A stretch of DNA of 64,000 bases from Defluviimonas sp. SAOS-178_SWC (GCF_039830135.1 NZ_CP156081.1:2714001-2778000); one strand, 5' to 3'; positions 35,645 through 45,107 are shown, counted from the stretch's first letter. A program made the numbers and translations. Notes: generated by a model not told the origin, from the letters alone.

Positions 35645-35664
35645 ATGTGACAGTTTTATGACAG
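35645..35664 (-). promoter_or_regulatory. Pho box (PhoB-type site)
   Basis: On the minus strand the site reads CTGTCATAAAACTGTCACAT, which fits the PhoB consensus CTGTCATAWAWCTGTCAYY at every defined position. It ends 30 bases before the ATG of the Na/Pi cotransporter. The direct repeat points towards the LysR gene and not the cotransporter, so the direction of control is uncertain. Confidence 0.75.
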
Positions 35665-35694
35665 CGAGACTCGGGACAGCACAAGGACGACAAA

Positions 35695-37359
35695 ATGCCT
35701 GAAACCTCGCCGCTCTTGTTCCTGCTGCATGTCGCCGGCGCCGCCGCCCTCCTGATCTGGGCCGTGCGGCTGGTTCGGACCGGCGTGGAACGCGGGTGGT
35801 CGGTGCCGCTTCGGCGGCTCTTGCGGCGGGGGGCCGAGAACCGGCTGCTGGCCGCGCTGACAGGGACCGGGGCCGCGATCGTCCTGCAAAGCTCGACTGC
35901 GGTCGCGATCCTGACCGCGAATTTCGTCGGCGCGGGAACGCTGGCCGCCATGGCGGGCCTCGCGATCCTGCTCGGCGCCGATCTCGGCTCGGCGATCGTG
36001 GCGCAGATCCTGCTGACTCGCGCCGACTGGCTGGTGCCGGTGCTGCTGGTGGCGGGCGTGGCGCTTTTCCTCAAGGCCAATAGCCGGGACTACCGGATGG
36101 CGGGCCGCGTGCTTATCGGTCTCGCGCTCATCTTCGTGTCGCTGGCGATGATACGAACGGCGACGGAACCGCTCCGCGACAGCGCCGGTCTGGTCAGCGC
36201 GATGGGTTATCTCGGCGGCGATCCGGTAACGGCCTTCGTCATTGGGGCGCTCTTCGCCTGGGCCGTGCATTCCTCGGTCGCGGCGGTCCTCCTGTTCGTG
36301 ACCCTGGCCGCCGAGGGTGTGCTCCCGGTGACGGCCGGCATCGCGATGGTCCTAGGCGCCAATCTCGGCGGCGCGATCATCGCCTATGTCCTTACCCTTG
36401 GCTCCGACATTGCCGCGCGCCGCGTGATCATCGCCAACCTCTCGCTCAGGGGCGGCGGCGCGGCCCTTGCGCTGCTTGGTCTCTCGGTCTTCACGCCACC
36501 CCTCGACCTTCTCGGCGCCACCCCGGCGCGGCAGGTGATCAACCTGCACCTCGTCTTCAACCTTGCGCTGGCGCTTCTGGCATTGCCGGCGATCGGACCG
36601 GTGTTGCAGCTCGTCTCCCGCTGGGTGACGCCGCCTGCCGAGGCCGCGAACCTGTCGCGGATCAGCGCGCTCGACCCCGCAGCCCTTCAGCATCCCGACC
36701 GCGCGCTCGCCTGTGCCGCGCGCGAAGTCCTGCAGATGGGCGAAGGGGTGGAGGCGATGCTTCGCTCCGTCGTCGGCCTTTACGAGACATGGAACGACAC
36801 GACCGCCTCCGCGATCCGCGCGAAGGAAACGGAACTCGACAAAATGCACATCTCAACAAAGCTTTATTTGGCAAAGCTGCAACGAAATCTGAACGACGAG
36901 GATGTCGCGCGGCGGGGGCTGGAGCTTGCCGACATGGCGGTCAATCTCGAAAGTGCCGGCAACGCGATCGCCGACACGATGCTCGGCCTAGCGCGGCGGC
37001 TCGATCAAAGCGGAGCCGCATTCTCCGAGACCGGCTGGCGCGAGATCCGCGATTTTCACGACCGGGTCCTGTCGAACGCCCAATCCGGCCTGAACGTGCT
37101 GATGACGCTCAACCCCGACGCCGCCCGCGCCCTCGTCGAGGAAAAGGACCATGTCCGCGACATCGAACAGCGCCTGCAACGGTCGCATCTCGACCGCCTG
37201 AAGCAGGGCCTGACGGAAAGCATCGAGACCTCGAACATCCATCAGGAAACCCTGCGTGCGCTGAAGCAGGTGAACTCCGCCTTCACGATGATCGCCTATC
37301 CGATCCTGTCGGAAACGGGCGACCTGCTCGCAAGCCGCCTCAGCCGCGGAAAGAGTTGA
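35695..37359 (+). CDS. Na+/phosphate cotransporter (NptA/PhoU-tail type)
   Basis: 554 residues; AAGGA upstream of the ATG. The N-terminal half is the Na/Pi-cotransporter domain, duplicated in typical fashion: GAAIVLQSSTAVAILTANFV with the QSST motif, and later FAWAVHSSVAAVLLFVTLAA. The C-terminal third (about 325-545) is helical and PhoU-like (AREVLQMGEGVEAMLRSVVG). It would take up inorganic phosphate with sodium across the inner membrane. The perfect-looking Pho box directly upstream points to phosphate-starvation control, although its orientation is reversed. Confidence 0.9.
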   Translation: MPETSPLLFLLHVAGAAALLIWAVRLVRTGVERGWSVPLRRLLRRGAENRLLAALTGTGAAIVLQSSTAVAILTANFVGAGTLAAMAGLAILLGADLGSAIVAQILLTRADWLVPVLLVAGVALFLKANSRDYRMAGRVLIGLALIFVSLAMIRTATEPLRDSAGLVSAMGYLGGDPVTAFVIGALFAWAVHSSVAAVLLFVTLAAEGVLPVTAGIAMVLGANLGGAIIAYVLTLGSDIAARRVIIANLSLRGGGAALALLGLSVFTPPLDLLGATPARQVINLHLVFNLALALLALPAIGPVLQLVSRWVTPPAEAANLSRISALDPAALQHPDRALACAAREVLQMGEGVEAMLRSVVGLYETWNDTTASAIRAKETELDKMHISTKLYLAKLQRNLNDEDVARRGLELADMAVNLESAGNAIADTMLGLARRLDQSGAAFSETGWREIRDFHDRVLSNAQSGLNVLMTLNPDAARALVEEKDHVRDIEQRLQRSHLDRLKQGLTESIETSNIHQETLRALKQVNSAFTMIAYPILSETGDLLASRLSRGKS

Positions 37360-37414
37360 ATATCGGCGCGCAACTAACGGAAAAAAATCGAATTTCTCCG
37401 AGTGGGTTGTCGCA

Positions 37415-39853
37415 TCAGGATCGAATACGCAGGTTCTCCGGGTCGTAGAATGGCGCCATCGCGATCCGCGCCGGAAGAACCTCATTGGCCACGACAAGTT
37501 CGTAGCGCCCCGAGCCGAGGAAATCGTCGGTGACGCCGTCCGGGTTGCGGACATAGCCGTAGCCGATGCTCTTGCCGACCGTGTACCCATACCCGCCCGA
37601 GGTCAGATACCCGACCGGCTGCCCGTCCCGCAGGATCGTCTCGCGCCCGACCAGAACGGCATCGGGATCGTCGAGCGTGAACCCGGCCAGGCGCTTTTTC
37701 AGACGCCCGCCCCATGCCGCTTCCAGCGCCGGGCGACCAATGAATTCCGCATTCGAACGTAGCTTCACCGCCCAGCCGAGCCCGGCCTCGAACGGCGTGT
37801 CGTTCGGGGTGATATCGGACGACCAGGCGCGATAGCCCTTCTCCAGCCGCAGCGATTCAATCGCCCGGTAGCCGACCGGCCGGATCCCCGCGCCCGCGCC
37901 CGCCGCCATCAGCGCATCGAAGACTGCCCCCGTCGCAGCCAGCGGGACATGCAGTTCCCAGCCCAGCTCCCCCACATAGGTCACGCGCAGCGCCCGGACT
38001 GTTGCGCCGGCGACGCCGATCTCCCGCACATGGCCGAAGGGGAACGCCGCGTTCGACACATCCGCTTCGGTCACCCGCGCCATCACCTCCCGTGCCTTCG
38101 GCCCCATTAGCGACAGCACGCCCCAATCCTCGGTAATATCGCGGAACGCCACGTCGCCTTTCGGAAGATGTTCCGCGATCCAGGCGTGGTCATGGGTGCG
38201 GAACCCGGTGCCGGTGACCAGGTAGAACCGGTCCTCGGCCAGTTGCGCGACGGTCAGGTCGCATTCGATCCCGCCGCGCGAGTTCAGCGCCTGCGTATAG
38301 GTCAGCCGCCCCGGCCCCTTGGCGACCTTGTTGGCGAAGACATGTTCGAGCGCGCGGGCTGCATCCGCCCCGGTCACTTCGTATTTCGCGAAGGACGACT
38401 GGTCGAAGATGCCGACCGCCTCGCGCACATGCCGGTGTTCCTCTCCGACCGGGGCGAACCAGTTCTGGCGGCCCATCGAATAGACGTCCTCGGCCACCAT
38501 CCCCTCGGTTGCGAACCAGTTCGCCCGCTCCCAGCCGAGCTTCGAACCGAAGACCGCCCGATGCGCCTTCAGCCGCTCGTAAAGCGGTGAGGTGATGCGC
38601 GGCCGGCCGGAGGTGTATTCCTCATGCGGAAAACCGATCGTGTAATGTTTGCCATAGGCCTCGCAGGTCCGGTCCGAAACCCATTGCCGGTCGCGATGCA
38701 TCGCCGAGAACCGCCTGATATCGACCACCCAGAGGTCGAGCGGCGCCTCGCCGTTCATGACCCAGTCGGCCAGCACCCAGCCCGCGCCGCCACCGCTCGC
38801 GATCCCGAAAGCGTTGAACCCGGCGCCGACATACATGTTGGCGCATTCGGGCGCGGGACCGAGGATGAAGTTGCCGTCCGGGGTGAAGCTCTCCGGCCCG
38901 TTGATCATTTGCTTGACGCCGACCGTCTCCAGCGCCGGCACCCGCGCCATCGCCTGCACCAGATGCTGTTCGAAATGGTCGTAGTCGTCCTCGAAGAGGT
39001 GGAACTGCCAGTCGTTCGGAATATCGCCCGTGGGCAGGGGCTGCGGGTTCGGCTCATAGCCGCCCATGACGAGGCCGCCGACCTCTTCCTTGAAATAGGT
39101 GCGCCGGTCCGGGTCGCGGATCGTCGCCGCGTCGCCCGCCAGCCCCGGCACCTTCCCGGTCACGATATACTGGTGGCGCACGGCCTGGAGCGGCACCTCG
39201 ATCCCCGCCATCGCGCCCACCTGCCGCGCCCATTGCCCGGCGCAGTTCACGACTTTCTCGCAGGTGATCTCACCCGCCGAGGTCTTGACGGAGGTGATCC
39301 TTCCGCCCTCCATTCCGAAGCCCGTGACCCGGATCTCTTCATGGATCTTCGCCCCATGCATCCGCGCGCCCTTGGCGAGGCTCTGGGTGATGTCGGAAGG
39401 GGACGCCTGACCGTCCGTCGGCAGCCAGCTTGCCCCGACGAGATCGGAGACCTCCATCAAGGGCCACATCCGCTTCACCTCTTCCGGCGACACGAGATGC
39501 ATCTCCATCCCGAAGCTCCGCGCCGTCGTGGCGAGCCGCTTGTATTCGGTCCAGCGGTCCTCGTTGGTGGCAAGGCGCAGGCAGCCGGTCATCTTCCACC
39601 CGGTCTCCAGCCCCGTCTCCGCCGCCAGTTCCTTGTAAAGCTCGACCGAGTATTTCAGCACCCGGGTGATCGAGGCCGACGACCGGAGCTGCCCCACCAA
39701 TCCCGCCGCATGCCAGGTGGAGCCGGAGGTGAGCTTCCCCTGCTCCAGAAGCACAACGTCCGCCTTGTGGTCTCGCGCGAGGTGATAGGCGGTCGAACAG
39801 CCGATGATGCCGCCGCCGATGACGACGATCTGGGCGTGCGAAGGCAAGGTCAT
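37415..39853 (-). CDS. FAD-dependent oxidoreductase with GcvT domain (dimethylglycine/sarcosine dehydrogenase-like)
   Basis: 812 residues from the ATG at 39853, which overlaps the TGA of the kinase-like gene (ATGA). The N-terminal DAO domain starts IVVIGGGIIGCSTAYHL (FAD motif 13-18) and has SGSTWHAAGLVGQLRSS, where H48 matches the covalent-FAD histidine of dimethylglycine dehydrogenase. A linker FAO_M region follows near 370-430, then a folate-binding GcvT domain with C-terminal GcvT_C (about 430-800). The family demethylates N-methylated glycines and passes the one-carbon unit to tetrahydrofolate. The neighbouring betaine transporter and choline-kinase-like gene suggest a quaternary-amine breakdown route; the true substrate is unproven. 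Confidence 0.88.
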   Translation of the reverse strand: MTLPSHAQIVVIGGGIIGCSTAYHLARDHKADVVLLEQGKLTSGSTWHAAGLVGQLRSSASITRVLKYSVELYKELAAETGLETGWKMTGCLRLATNEDRWTEYKRLATTARSFGMEMHLVSPEEVKRMWPLMEVSDLVGASWLPTDGQASPSDITQSLAKGARMHGAKIHEEIRVTGFGMEGGRITSVKTSAGEITCEKVVNCAGQWARQVGAMAGIEVPLQAVRHQYIVTGKVPGLAGDAATIRDPDRRTYFKEEVGGLVMGGYEPNPQPLPTGDIPNDWQFHLFEDDYDHFEQHLVQAMARVPALETVGVKQMINGPESFTPDGNFILGPAPECANMYVGAGFNAFGIASGGGAGWVLADWVMNGEAPLDLWVVDIRRFSAMHRDRQWVSDRTCEAYGKHYTIGFPHEEYTSGRPRITSPLYERLKAHRAVFGSKLGWERANWFATEGMVAEDVYSMGRQNWFAPVGEEHRHVREAVGIFDQSSFAKYEVTGADAARALEHVFANKVAKGPGRLTYTQALNSRGGIECDLTVAQLAEDRFYLVTGTGFRTHDHAWIAEHLPKGDVAFRDITEDWGVLSLMGPKAREVMARVTEADVSNAAFPFGHVREIGVAGATVRALRVTYVGELGWELHVPLAATGAVFDALMAAGAGAGIRPVGYRAIESLRLEKGYRAWSSDITPNDTPFEAGLGWAVKLRSNAEFIGRPALEAAWGGRLKKRLAGFTLDDPDAVLVGRETILRDGQPVGYLTSGGYGYTVGKSIGYGYVRNPDGVTDDFLGSGRYELVVANEVLPARIAMAPFYDPENLRIRS

Positions 39854-40737
39854 GAGGCGATCTTTCCGTGAAGGGATTGATAACGGTCGAGCGCGGCGTC
39901 GAGCCGGCCGAGATAGTCGCGCGCATGGGCACCGTAGTCGGCACCGGGTGCGGCGAGGAAGATTTCCGACACCATCGCCCACATCGCCTCGCGCGCGAGG
40001 CTCGCGCATTGCATCGCGTCGAAGGCGCGTCGCGTGGCGGAATCCGGCGGGGCGCCGAAATAGGCCGCCAGCAGCGCCTCTGCCTCTGCCTCCCCCATCC
40101 CGGCATTGGAGGCCGCACCGGCAAGATCGAACATCGCCGTGCCGAACCCGGCATATTCGTAGTCGATGAGCCAGAGCCGCCCGCCGGCATCCTCAAGGAA
40201 GTTCGCGGGCAGAAGATCGTGGTGACCATAGACGATGGGGAGTGGCACCTGCGCGGCCTCCATCGCATCCGCGATCGACACCAGAAGCGGCAGATCGCCG
40301 GCGAACCGGCTGCCGTTGCCCGCAAGGGTCCGGGCATAGTCCCGGATGACGTGGAAGACCCAGAAGATGACGCCCGGCCCCGAGACTTCGCGCGGCATCC
40401 GCGCATGAAAGTCGCGCAGGAGCCGCCCGAGCCGCGCCGGATCGGAGCGGACCTCCGCCTCCCCCCAGGTCCGCGCCTCGACGAAGGCAGAGACCATGAC
40501 ACCGGGGGCGGTGAATTCCACCGCGGGCGCGAACCCGGCCGCATGCGCGGCCCGCGCCGCCATCACCTCGTTGGCGCGACTGACATGATGGAACGGGAAG
40601 TCCTCGCCAAAGCGCACGACGTGGACACCGGCGGCATCGGCGACCTTCCAGCTCTCGTTCGACAGCCCGCCCGCCAGCGGCTCGGCCGAAATCTCCCCCA
40701 CCCAACAAGGCAAAGCAGCGATGCGGTCCAAACTCAT
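39850..40737 (-). CDS. Choline/ethanolamine-kinase-like phosphotransferase
   Basis: 295 residues. VHVVRFGEDFPFHHVSRANE is the nucleotide-binding N-lobe, the Brenner-type catalytic loop is VYGHHDLLPANFLED, and the Mg site is LWLIDYEYAGFGTAMFDLAG. This arrangement is typical of choline kinase/APH-family kinases. It would phosphorylate choline, ethanolamine or a related alcohol. Translationally coupled to the dehydrogenase downstream and 76 bases from the permease upstream, with repeat copy C in the gap. Role in the betaine operon is inferred. Confidence 0.82.
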   Translation of the reverse strand: MSLDRIAALPCWVGEISAEPLAGGLSNESWKVADAAGVHVVRFGEDFPFHHVSRANEVMAARAAHAAGFAPAVEFTAPGVMVSAFVEARTWGEAEVRSDPARLGRLLRDFHARMPREVSGPGVIFWVFHVIRDYARTLAGNGSRFAGDLPLLVSIADAMEAAQVPLPIVYGHHDLLPANFLEDAGGRLWLIDYEYAGFGTAMFDLAGAASNAGMGEAEAEALLAAYFGAPPDSATRRAFDAMQCASLAREAMWAMVSEIFLAAPGADYGAHARDYLGRLDAALDRYQSLHGKIAS

Positions 40738-40750
40738 GCGCCCGCCCCTT

Positions 40751-40782
40751 CATCTTGCCGGAAATATCCCCGCCGGAGGCAT
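40751..40782 (-). repeat. Dispersed repeat, copy C
   Basis: Minus strand GCCTCCGGCGGGGATATTTC followed by CGGCAAGATGAA matches copy D (47220-47252) at most positions. It sits directly upstream of the kinase-like gene in the betaine operon and contains an AAGATGAA core that supplies an out-of-frame ATG before the real start. Confidence 0.6.
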
Positions 40783-40813
40783 CCGCACTCCGCCGCTGCG
40801 CGCCGCCCGACCC

Positions 40814-42811
40814 TCATGCCGCCCCCTCCCCGAGCCCGAGCCGCGCACGCGCCGCCCTCGCGCCGGCATGGATCAGCCGGTCGGCGATGATCGCGATGAA
40901 CGCCACCGCCAGACCCGCCGCCAGCCCGCGCCCCGGATCGGCCTTGGTCAGCGCGATATAGACCTCCTGCCCCAGATCGCGGGTGCCGACGAGCGCGGTG
41001 ATGACAAGCATCGAAAGCGCAAACATGATTGTCTGGTTGAGGCCAAGAAGGATCTCCGGCAGGGCGAGCCGCAGCCGGATCCGGGTGAGGATCTGCCGGT
41101 CCGTGCAGCCCATCGCCCGTCCCGCCTCGATCAGCCGCGGATCGACGCCCCTGAGCCCCAGCACCGTGTAGCGGATGGCCGGGGCCACCGCGAAGGCCAC
41201 GACCGCGATCATCGCGGTGAAGTCGCCGACCCGGAACAGCATCACCGCCGGCATGAGATAGACGAAGGAGGGCAGCGTCTGGAGCGTGTCGATGACCACG
41301 CGCACCACGGTCCAGAGCCGGTCACGCTCGGCCGCTAGGATGCCGATCGGCAGGCCGATCAGCATCGCGATCACGGTCGAGATCCCGCAGAGATAGACGG
41401 TGATCATCGCCTTTTCCCAAAGCCCGGCCACTGCGATCAGCACGGCGAGGGCACCGGTCAGACCCGCGAGGCGCCAGCCGCCGAGCCGCCAGCCCGCGAG
41501 GGCGAGAAGACCGGCAACCCCTGCCCAAGGCAGACCCAGAAGGAAGCGCTTGAACGGGACGAGGAGGTTGAGCAGGACCGCGTTCTTGATCGCCTCGAGG
41601 AAGTCGAAGAAGTTGACGTTGATCCATTCCACGACCCGGCTCCAGAAGGTGCCGGTCGACAGCTCCCAGGCGGCCGGATAGGTCTGCACCGACGGCGCCG
41701 CCAGACCCAGAGCCCCCGCGATCAGGACTGTGGCGAGCGCCGCCGCGAGATAAGGGTGGCGCGCAACCATTCGTCCGCCAATCACCCTGCCCTGCCGCGT
41801 CGCCACCGCATGGCTCAGCCGGTCGAGCGCGATGGCGAGCGCCACGATGGCGAACCCGGCCTCGAGTCCCGCGCCGAAATCGAGCCGCCTCAGCGCCGCA
41901 AGAACGTCGAAGCCAAGACCGCCCGCGCCGATCATCGAAGCGATGATCACCATGTTGAGGCTGAGCATGATGACCTGATTGACACCGACCATCAGCGCAT
42001 CCCGGGCCGACGGCACCATGACCCGCCAGAGCATCTGCCGAGGCGTGCAGCCAACCATGTGACCAAGATCCGAAAGTTCCCTTGGCACCCGCGCCAGCGC
42101 GAGCTGCGTCACCCGCGTCATCGGAGGCATCGCGTAGATCAGCGTCGCGACCACTGCCGCCGTCGGCCCGAAGCCAAAGAGAAAGAGGATCGGCACCAGA
42201 TAGGCGAAGACCGGGATCGTCTGCATCAGATCGAGGACCGGACGGATCGCCCGCTCGAATAGCCGGCTCCGCCAGGCGAGGATGCCGAGAAAGAGCCCGC
42301 CGGCGACACCCAGCGGCACCGCGACAAGGATCGAGGCGAGCGTCACCATCGCGCTTTGCCACTGCCCGAAGACCGCGATGAAGATGAAACAGGCCGCGAC
42401 CAGCAGGGCGAGCCGTCGCCCCCCGGCCCAGGCGCCCATGATTGCGAAGACCGCGATCACCGCGATCCAGCTCAGCGGCGGCAAGACCTGCACCGCCCCG
42501 GATCCCTGCCCCTTCAGGAACCCGGTCGAGAGCAGCGACAGAACGACCCGGTAGGGAAAGTCGATGACGGCGGCGATGAAGCGCGTCAGCTCGGCGAAGG
42601 TGAAAAGCCCGAACGTGGCTTCGTTCAGCAGCCATTTGGTGAAGGCCGAGATCCACCGCGCGACAGGCACGGTCTGCGCCTTCGGCCAATCGAACGCCCA
42701 GGGGGCAAGATCTTTGCCGGCGACCCAGATCAGGACGAAGACGCCAAGTGCCAGGGCCCAGCCCGACCACCGGGGCCAGATCCGCGACGAAGGAACGGAG
42801 ACCTCGGCCAT
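40814..42811 (-). CDS. proW: Glycine betaine/proline-type ABC permease, two fused ProW domains
   Basis: 665 residues, about twice the usual ProW length. Two tandem permease domains are visible, each with its own EAA-like loop: the first around RVTQLALARVPRELSDLGHM with GCTPRQMLWRVMVP, the second around LRGVDPRLIEAGRAMGCTDR. A long membrane-rich N-terminal part precedes the first domain. The fusion gives a single-chain transmembrane unit for the ProV-type ATPase. It lies 4 bases after that ATPase gene. Similar double permeases occur in some roseobacters. Confidence 0.88.
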   Translation of the reverse strand: MAEVSVPSSRIWPRWSGWALALGVFVLIWVAGKDLAPWAFDWPKAQTVPVARWISAFTKWLLNEATFGLFTFAELTRFIAAVIDFPYRVVLSLLSTGFLKGQGSGAVQVLPPLSWIAVIAVFAIMGAWAGGRRLALLVAACFIFIAVFGQWQSAMVTLASILVAVPLGVAGGLFLGILAWRSRLFERAIRPVLDLMQTIPVFAYLVPILFLFGFGPTAAVVATLIYAMPPMTRVTQLALARVPRELSDLGHMVGCTPRQMLWRVMVPSARDALMVGVNQVIMLSLNMVIIASMIGAGGLGFDVLAALRRLDFGAGLEAGFAIVALAIALDRLSHAVATRQGRVIGGRMVARHPYLAAALATVLIAGALGLAAPSVQTYPAAWELSTGTFWSRVVEWINVNFFDFLEAIKNAVLLNLLVPFKRFLLGLPWAGVAGLLALAGWRLGGWRLAGLTGALAVLIAVAGLWEKAMITVYLCGISTVIAMLIGLPIGILAAERDRLWTVVRVVIDTLQTLPSFVYLMPAVMLFRVGDFTAMIAVVAFAVAPAIRYTVLGLRGVDPRLIEAGRAMGCTDRQILTRIRLRLALPEILLGLNQTIMFALSMLVITALVGTRDLGQEVYIALTKADPGRGLAAGLAVAFIAIIADRLIHAGARAARARLGLGEGAA

Positions 42812-42815
42812 CCCC

Positions 42816-43847
42816 TCACCCTCCGAGCATCAGCTTGACGACATCGGCGCGGTGGAGGTGCCCCGTGACCGCGCCATCCGGCCCCGTCACCGCGAGAACC
42901 TCGCCCGCGTCGAGGAACATCGGCGCCACTTCGGCCACCGTCGCGCGTTCCGACACCGTTCCGCTGGCCGGACCTGTCGCGGGCCGCATCGCGCTTTTCA
43001 CCCGCACGACCTTGGCCTTCGGCACGGCCCGGGTGAATTCGCGCACGTAATCGGTCGCGGGGCTCATCACGATCTCTTCCGGCGTGCCCTGCTGGACGAT
43101 CGCGCCGTCCTTCATCACCGCGATCCGATCGGCCAGCCGGATCGCCTCGTCGAAATCGTGGGTAATGAAGACGATGGTCTTCTTCAGCACCGATTGCAGA
43201 CGCATGAACTCGTCCTGCATCTCGCGCCGGATCAACGGATCGAGAGCCGAGAACGGTTCGTCCAGGAACCAGAGCTCGGGTTCGACGGCAAGCGAGCGGG
43301 CGATGCCCACCCGTTGCTGCTGGCCGCCGGACAACTGGCGCGGCAATGCGTCCTCCCGCCCTGCCAGGCCGACGAGCGCGATCATCTTCCGTGCCCGCGC
43401 CTCGCGCTCCTCCCGCCCCACGCCCTGGATTTCGAGCGGAAAGGCAACGTTCCCCAAGACCGTCAGATGCGGCAGAAGCGCGAAATGCTGGAAGACCATC
43501 CCCATCTTGTGGCGGCGGATCTCCACCATCTCCTCGGTCGACGCCGCCAGAAGGTTGCGGCCGTTGAAGAGGATCTCGCCCGAGGTCGGTTCGATCAGCC
43601 GCGACATCAGGCGCACCAACGTCGACTTCCCCGACCCCGAGAGCCCCATGATCACGAAGATCTCGCCCTCGCGCACGGCGAGGTTGACGGCGCGCACCGC
43701 CGGCACCAGCCCGGCACCGACGATGCGCGCGACGTCCGGTTCGGGGCCGAGCGCCCCCAACACCTCGCCCGCACGGGCACCGAAGAGTTTCCAGACCTCT
43801 CGGCAGACAAGCTTGGCGTCGGAAGGCAGGGACGTGGCGTCGGTCAT
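42816..43847 (-). CDS. proV: Glycine betaine/proline-type ABC ATP-binding protein
   Basis: 343 residues. Walker A MGLSGSGKSTLV, Q-loop MVFQHFALLPHLTV, signature [15 protein letters not shown], Walker B LWFLDEPFSALD and switch THDFDEAI are intact. The unusual N-terminal KLFGARAGEVLGALG stretch and the C-terminal CBS-like domain (about 275-343) are typical of OpuAA/ProV, where the CBS part senses ionic strength or ligand. It works with the double permease downstream and the binding protein upstream. Confidence 0.92.
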   Translation of the reverse strand: MTDATSLPSDAKLVCREVWKLFGARAGEVLGALGPEPDVARIVGAGLVPAVRAVNLAVREGEIFVIMGLSGSGKSTLVRLMSRLIEPTSGEILFNGRNLLAASTEEMVEIRRHKMGMVFQHFALLPHLTVLGNVAFPLEIQGVGREEREARARKMIALVGLAGREDALPRQLSGGQQQRVGIARSLAVEPELWFLDEPFSALDPLIRREMQDEFMRLQSVLKKTIVFITHDFDEAIRLADRIAVMKDGAIVQQGTPEEIVMSPATDYVREFTRAVPKAKVVRVKSAMRPATGPASGTVSERATVAEVAPMFLDAGEVLAVTGPDGAVTGHLHRADVVKLMLGG

Positions 43848-43873
43848 CTCATGTCCGAAAAAGGCGTCAGTGA

Positions 43874-43903
43874 CCCGCCCGCGCCGGGAGCCGCACGGGC
43901 GGG
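43874..43903 (-). terminator. Intra-operon stem-loop after the betaine binding protein
   Basis: CCCGCCCG (43874-43881) and CGGGCGGG (43896-43903) form an 8-bp stem with a 14-base loop between the binding-protein gene and the ATPase gene. This resembles stem-loops that lower expression of downstream membrane components or protect upstream mRNA. Confidence 0.5.
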
Positions 43904-43923
43904 AGGCGGTGGAACCGGGCGGA

Positions 43924-44886
43924 TTACTGCCCGATCCAGCCCTTCCAGCGGCCCTCGTTCGCGGCCATCCACTCGTCGGCGACCGCTTCCACGGTCTTGC
44001 CGTTCAGATCGACGTCGGTGATCATCGCGCCCATCTCGGCATTGTCGATGGTGAAGGCCTGGATCGCGGCATAGGCGCCCGGCCACTTGTCCTTCACGCC
44101 GGCCCAGCCGACCTTCCAGATCTCGCCGAATGGCTTGCCGCAATCATAGGCCATGTCGGGATTCAAGCCCCAGGCCGGATCGGTGTAGCACTCGGCCGTG
44201 TATTCCGGGAATTCGACCCATTCGCCTTCGTACTTGGCCGGCGCCCAGTGCGGCGCGTAGATCCAGAGCATGATCGGCGCCTGACGCTGATAGGCACTTT
44301 CAAGCTCCGCAAAGAGCGCCGCGTCCGTGCCGGCATGGATCACCTCGAACGGCAGGTCGAGCGCCTCGACCCGCTCGTCGTCGAAGCCGCCCCAGGTCAC
44401 CGGCCCGCCGAGATAGCGCCCTTTGGGCGCGGTTTCGGCGGTGGAGAACGCCTCGGCGCAGGCCTCGTCCTTCAAGGCTTCCCAATTCGGCAGTCCGGGG
44501 CATTTCTCCTTCATATAGGTCGGATACCACCACTCCTCCTTGGCCTTCATTCCGGTCGGGCCGAAATTCTCGACCTTGCCGGTCGCGGTGGCCGCATCCA
44601 TCGCGTCGCGCCCCGTCGTTTCCCACATTTCCATCGCGACATGCAGATCGCCGGTCTCAAGGCCTGCGAACTGCGCGAGGTAATCGGCCTGCACGTATTC
44701 GACGTTGTAACCCGCCTCTTGCAGGATATCGCCCATGAGCTGGGTGGTGATCAGCTGACCAGTCCAGTCATGCAGCGTCAGCTTGATCGGATCGGTGGAT
44801 TCCTGGGCCAAAGCGGCCCCGGCAAGAAGCGCGGCGGCCGACACGGCCATCGCGCGGCCCCGGATAACGGTATTGGTCTTGGACAT
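43924..44886 (-). CDS. proX: Substrate-binding protein of betaine-type ABC transporter (OpuAC/ProX)
   Basis: 320 residues with a signal peptide (RAMAVSAAALLAGAALAQES). LTLHDWTGQLITTQLMGDIL, VAMEMWETTGRDAMDAAT and APIMLWIYAPHWAPAKYEGE carry the Trp/Tyr residues that usually form the aromatic cage for a quaternary amine. Family ligands are glycine betaine, choline, carnitine and related compounds; the ligand here is not decidable. First gene of the minus-strand operon; a 221-base region separates it from the divergent DeoR gene. Confidence 0.92.
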   Translation of the reverse strand: MSKTNTVIRGRAMAVSAAALLAGAALAQESTDPIKLTLHDWTGQLITTQLMGDILQEAGYNVEYVQADYLAQFAGLETGDLHVAMEMWETTGRDAMDAATATGKVENFGPTGMKAKEEWWYPTYMKEKCPGLPNWEALKDEACAEAFSTAETAPKGRYLGGPVTWGGFDDERVEALDLPFEVIHAGTDAALFAELESAYQRQAPIMLWIYAPHWAPAKYEGEWVEFPEYTAECYTDPAWGLNPDMAYDCGKPFGEIWKVGWAGVKDKWPGAYAAIQAFTIDNAEMGAMITDVDLNGKTVEAVADEWMAANEGRWKGWIGQ

Positions 44887-45013
44887 TGGTGAACCCCCTG
44901 TTCGGCCGGCTTCGCCGGTCTTCGGACGGTCGTTCCACGGGGCACCGTCAGCGCGCCCTGCCCGTCCCTGCCGTCAAGTAGGGCCGAGCGAAGTGATTCC
45001 GTCAATCTCCATG

Positions 45014-45035
45014 TGTGGTTTTTTGTGTTTTTTGC
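45014..45035. promoter_or_regulatory. T-tract direct repeat, possible DeoR operator
   Basis: TGTGGTTTTTTGTGTTTTTT is a near-perfect direct repeat of GTG plus T6. It lies in the divergent region between the ProX-type and DeoR genes, about 70 bases before the DeoR ATG. DeoR-family proteins often bind T-rich direct repeats. Evidence is positional. Confidence 0.35.
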
Positions 45036-45107
45036 GCCCGTTTCACGCCCGATAATTGCGGACCCTCACCATCTCGCCTAAGATCGCGCCATCACCGGAG
45101 CCCGATC

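Noticed and set aside
37415..40009. Longer start for the flavoprotein at 40009
   Set aside because: The extra residues are arginine-rich and overlap the kinase-like gene; the ATGA-coupled ATG at 39853 places the FAD motif at the expected position.
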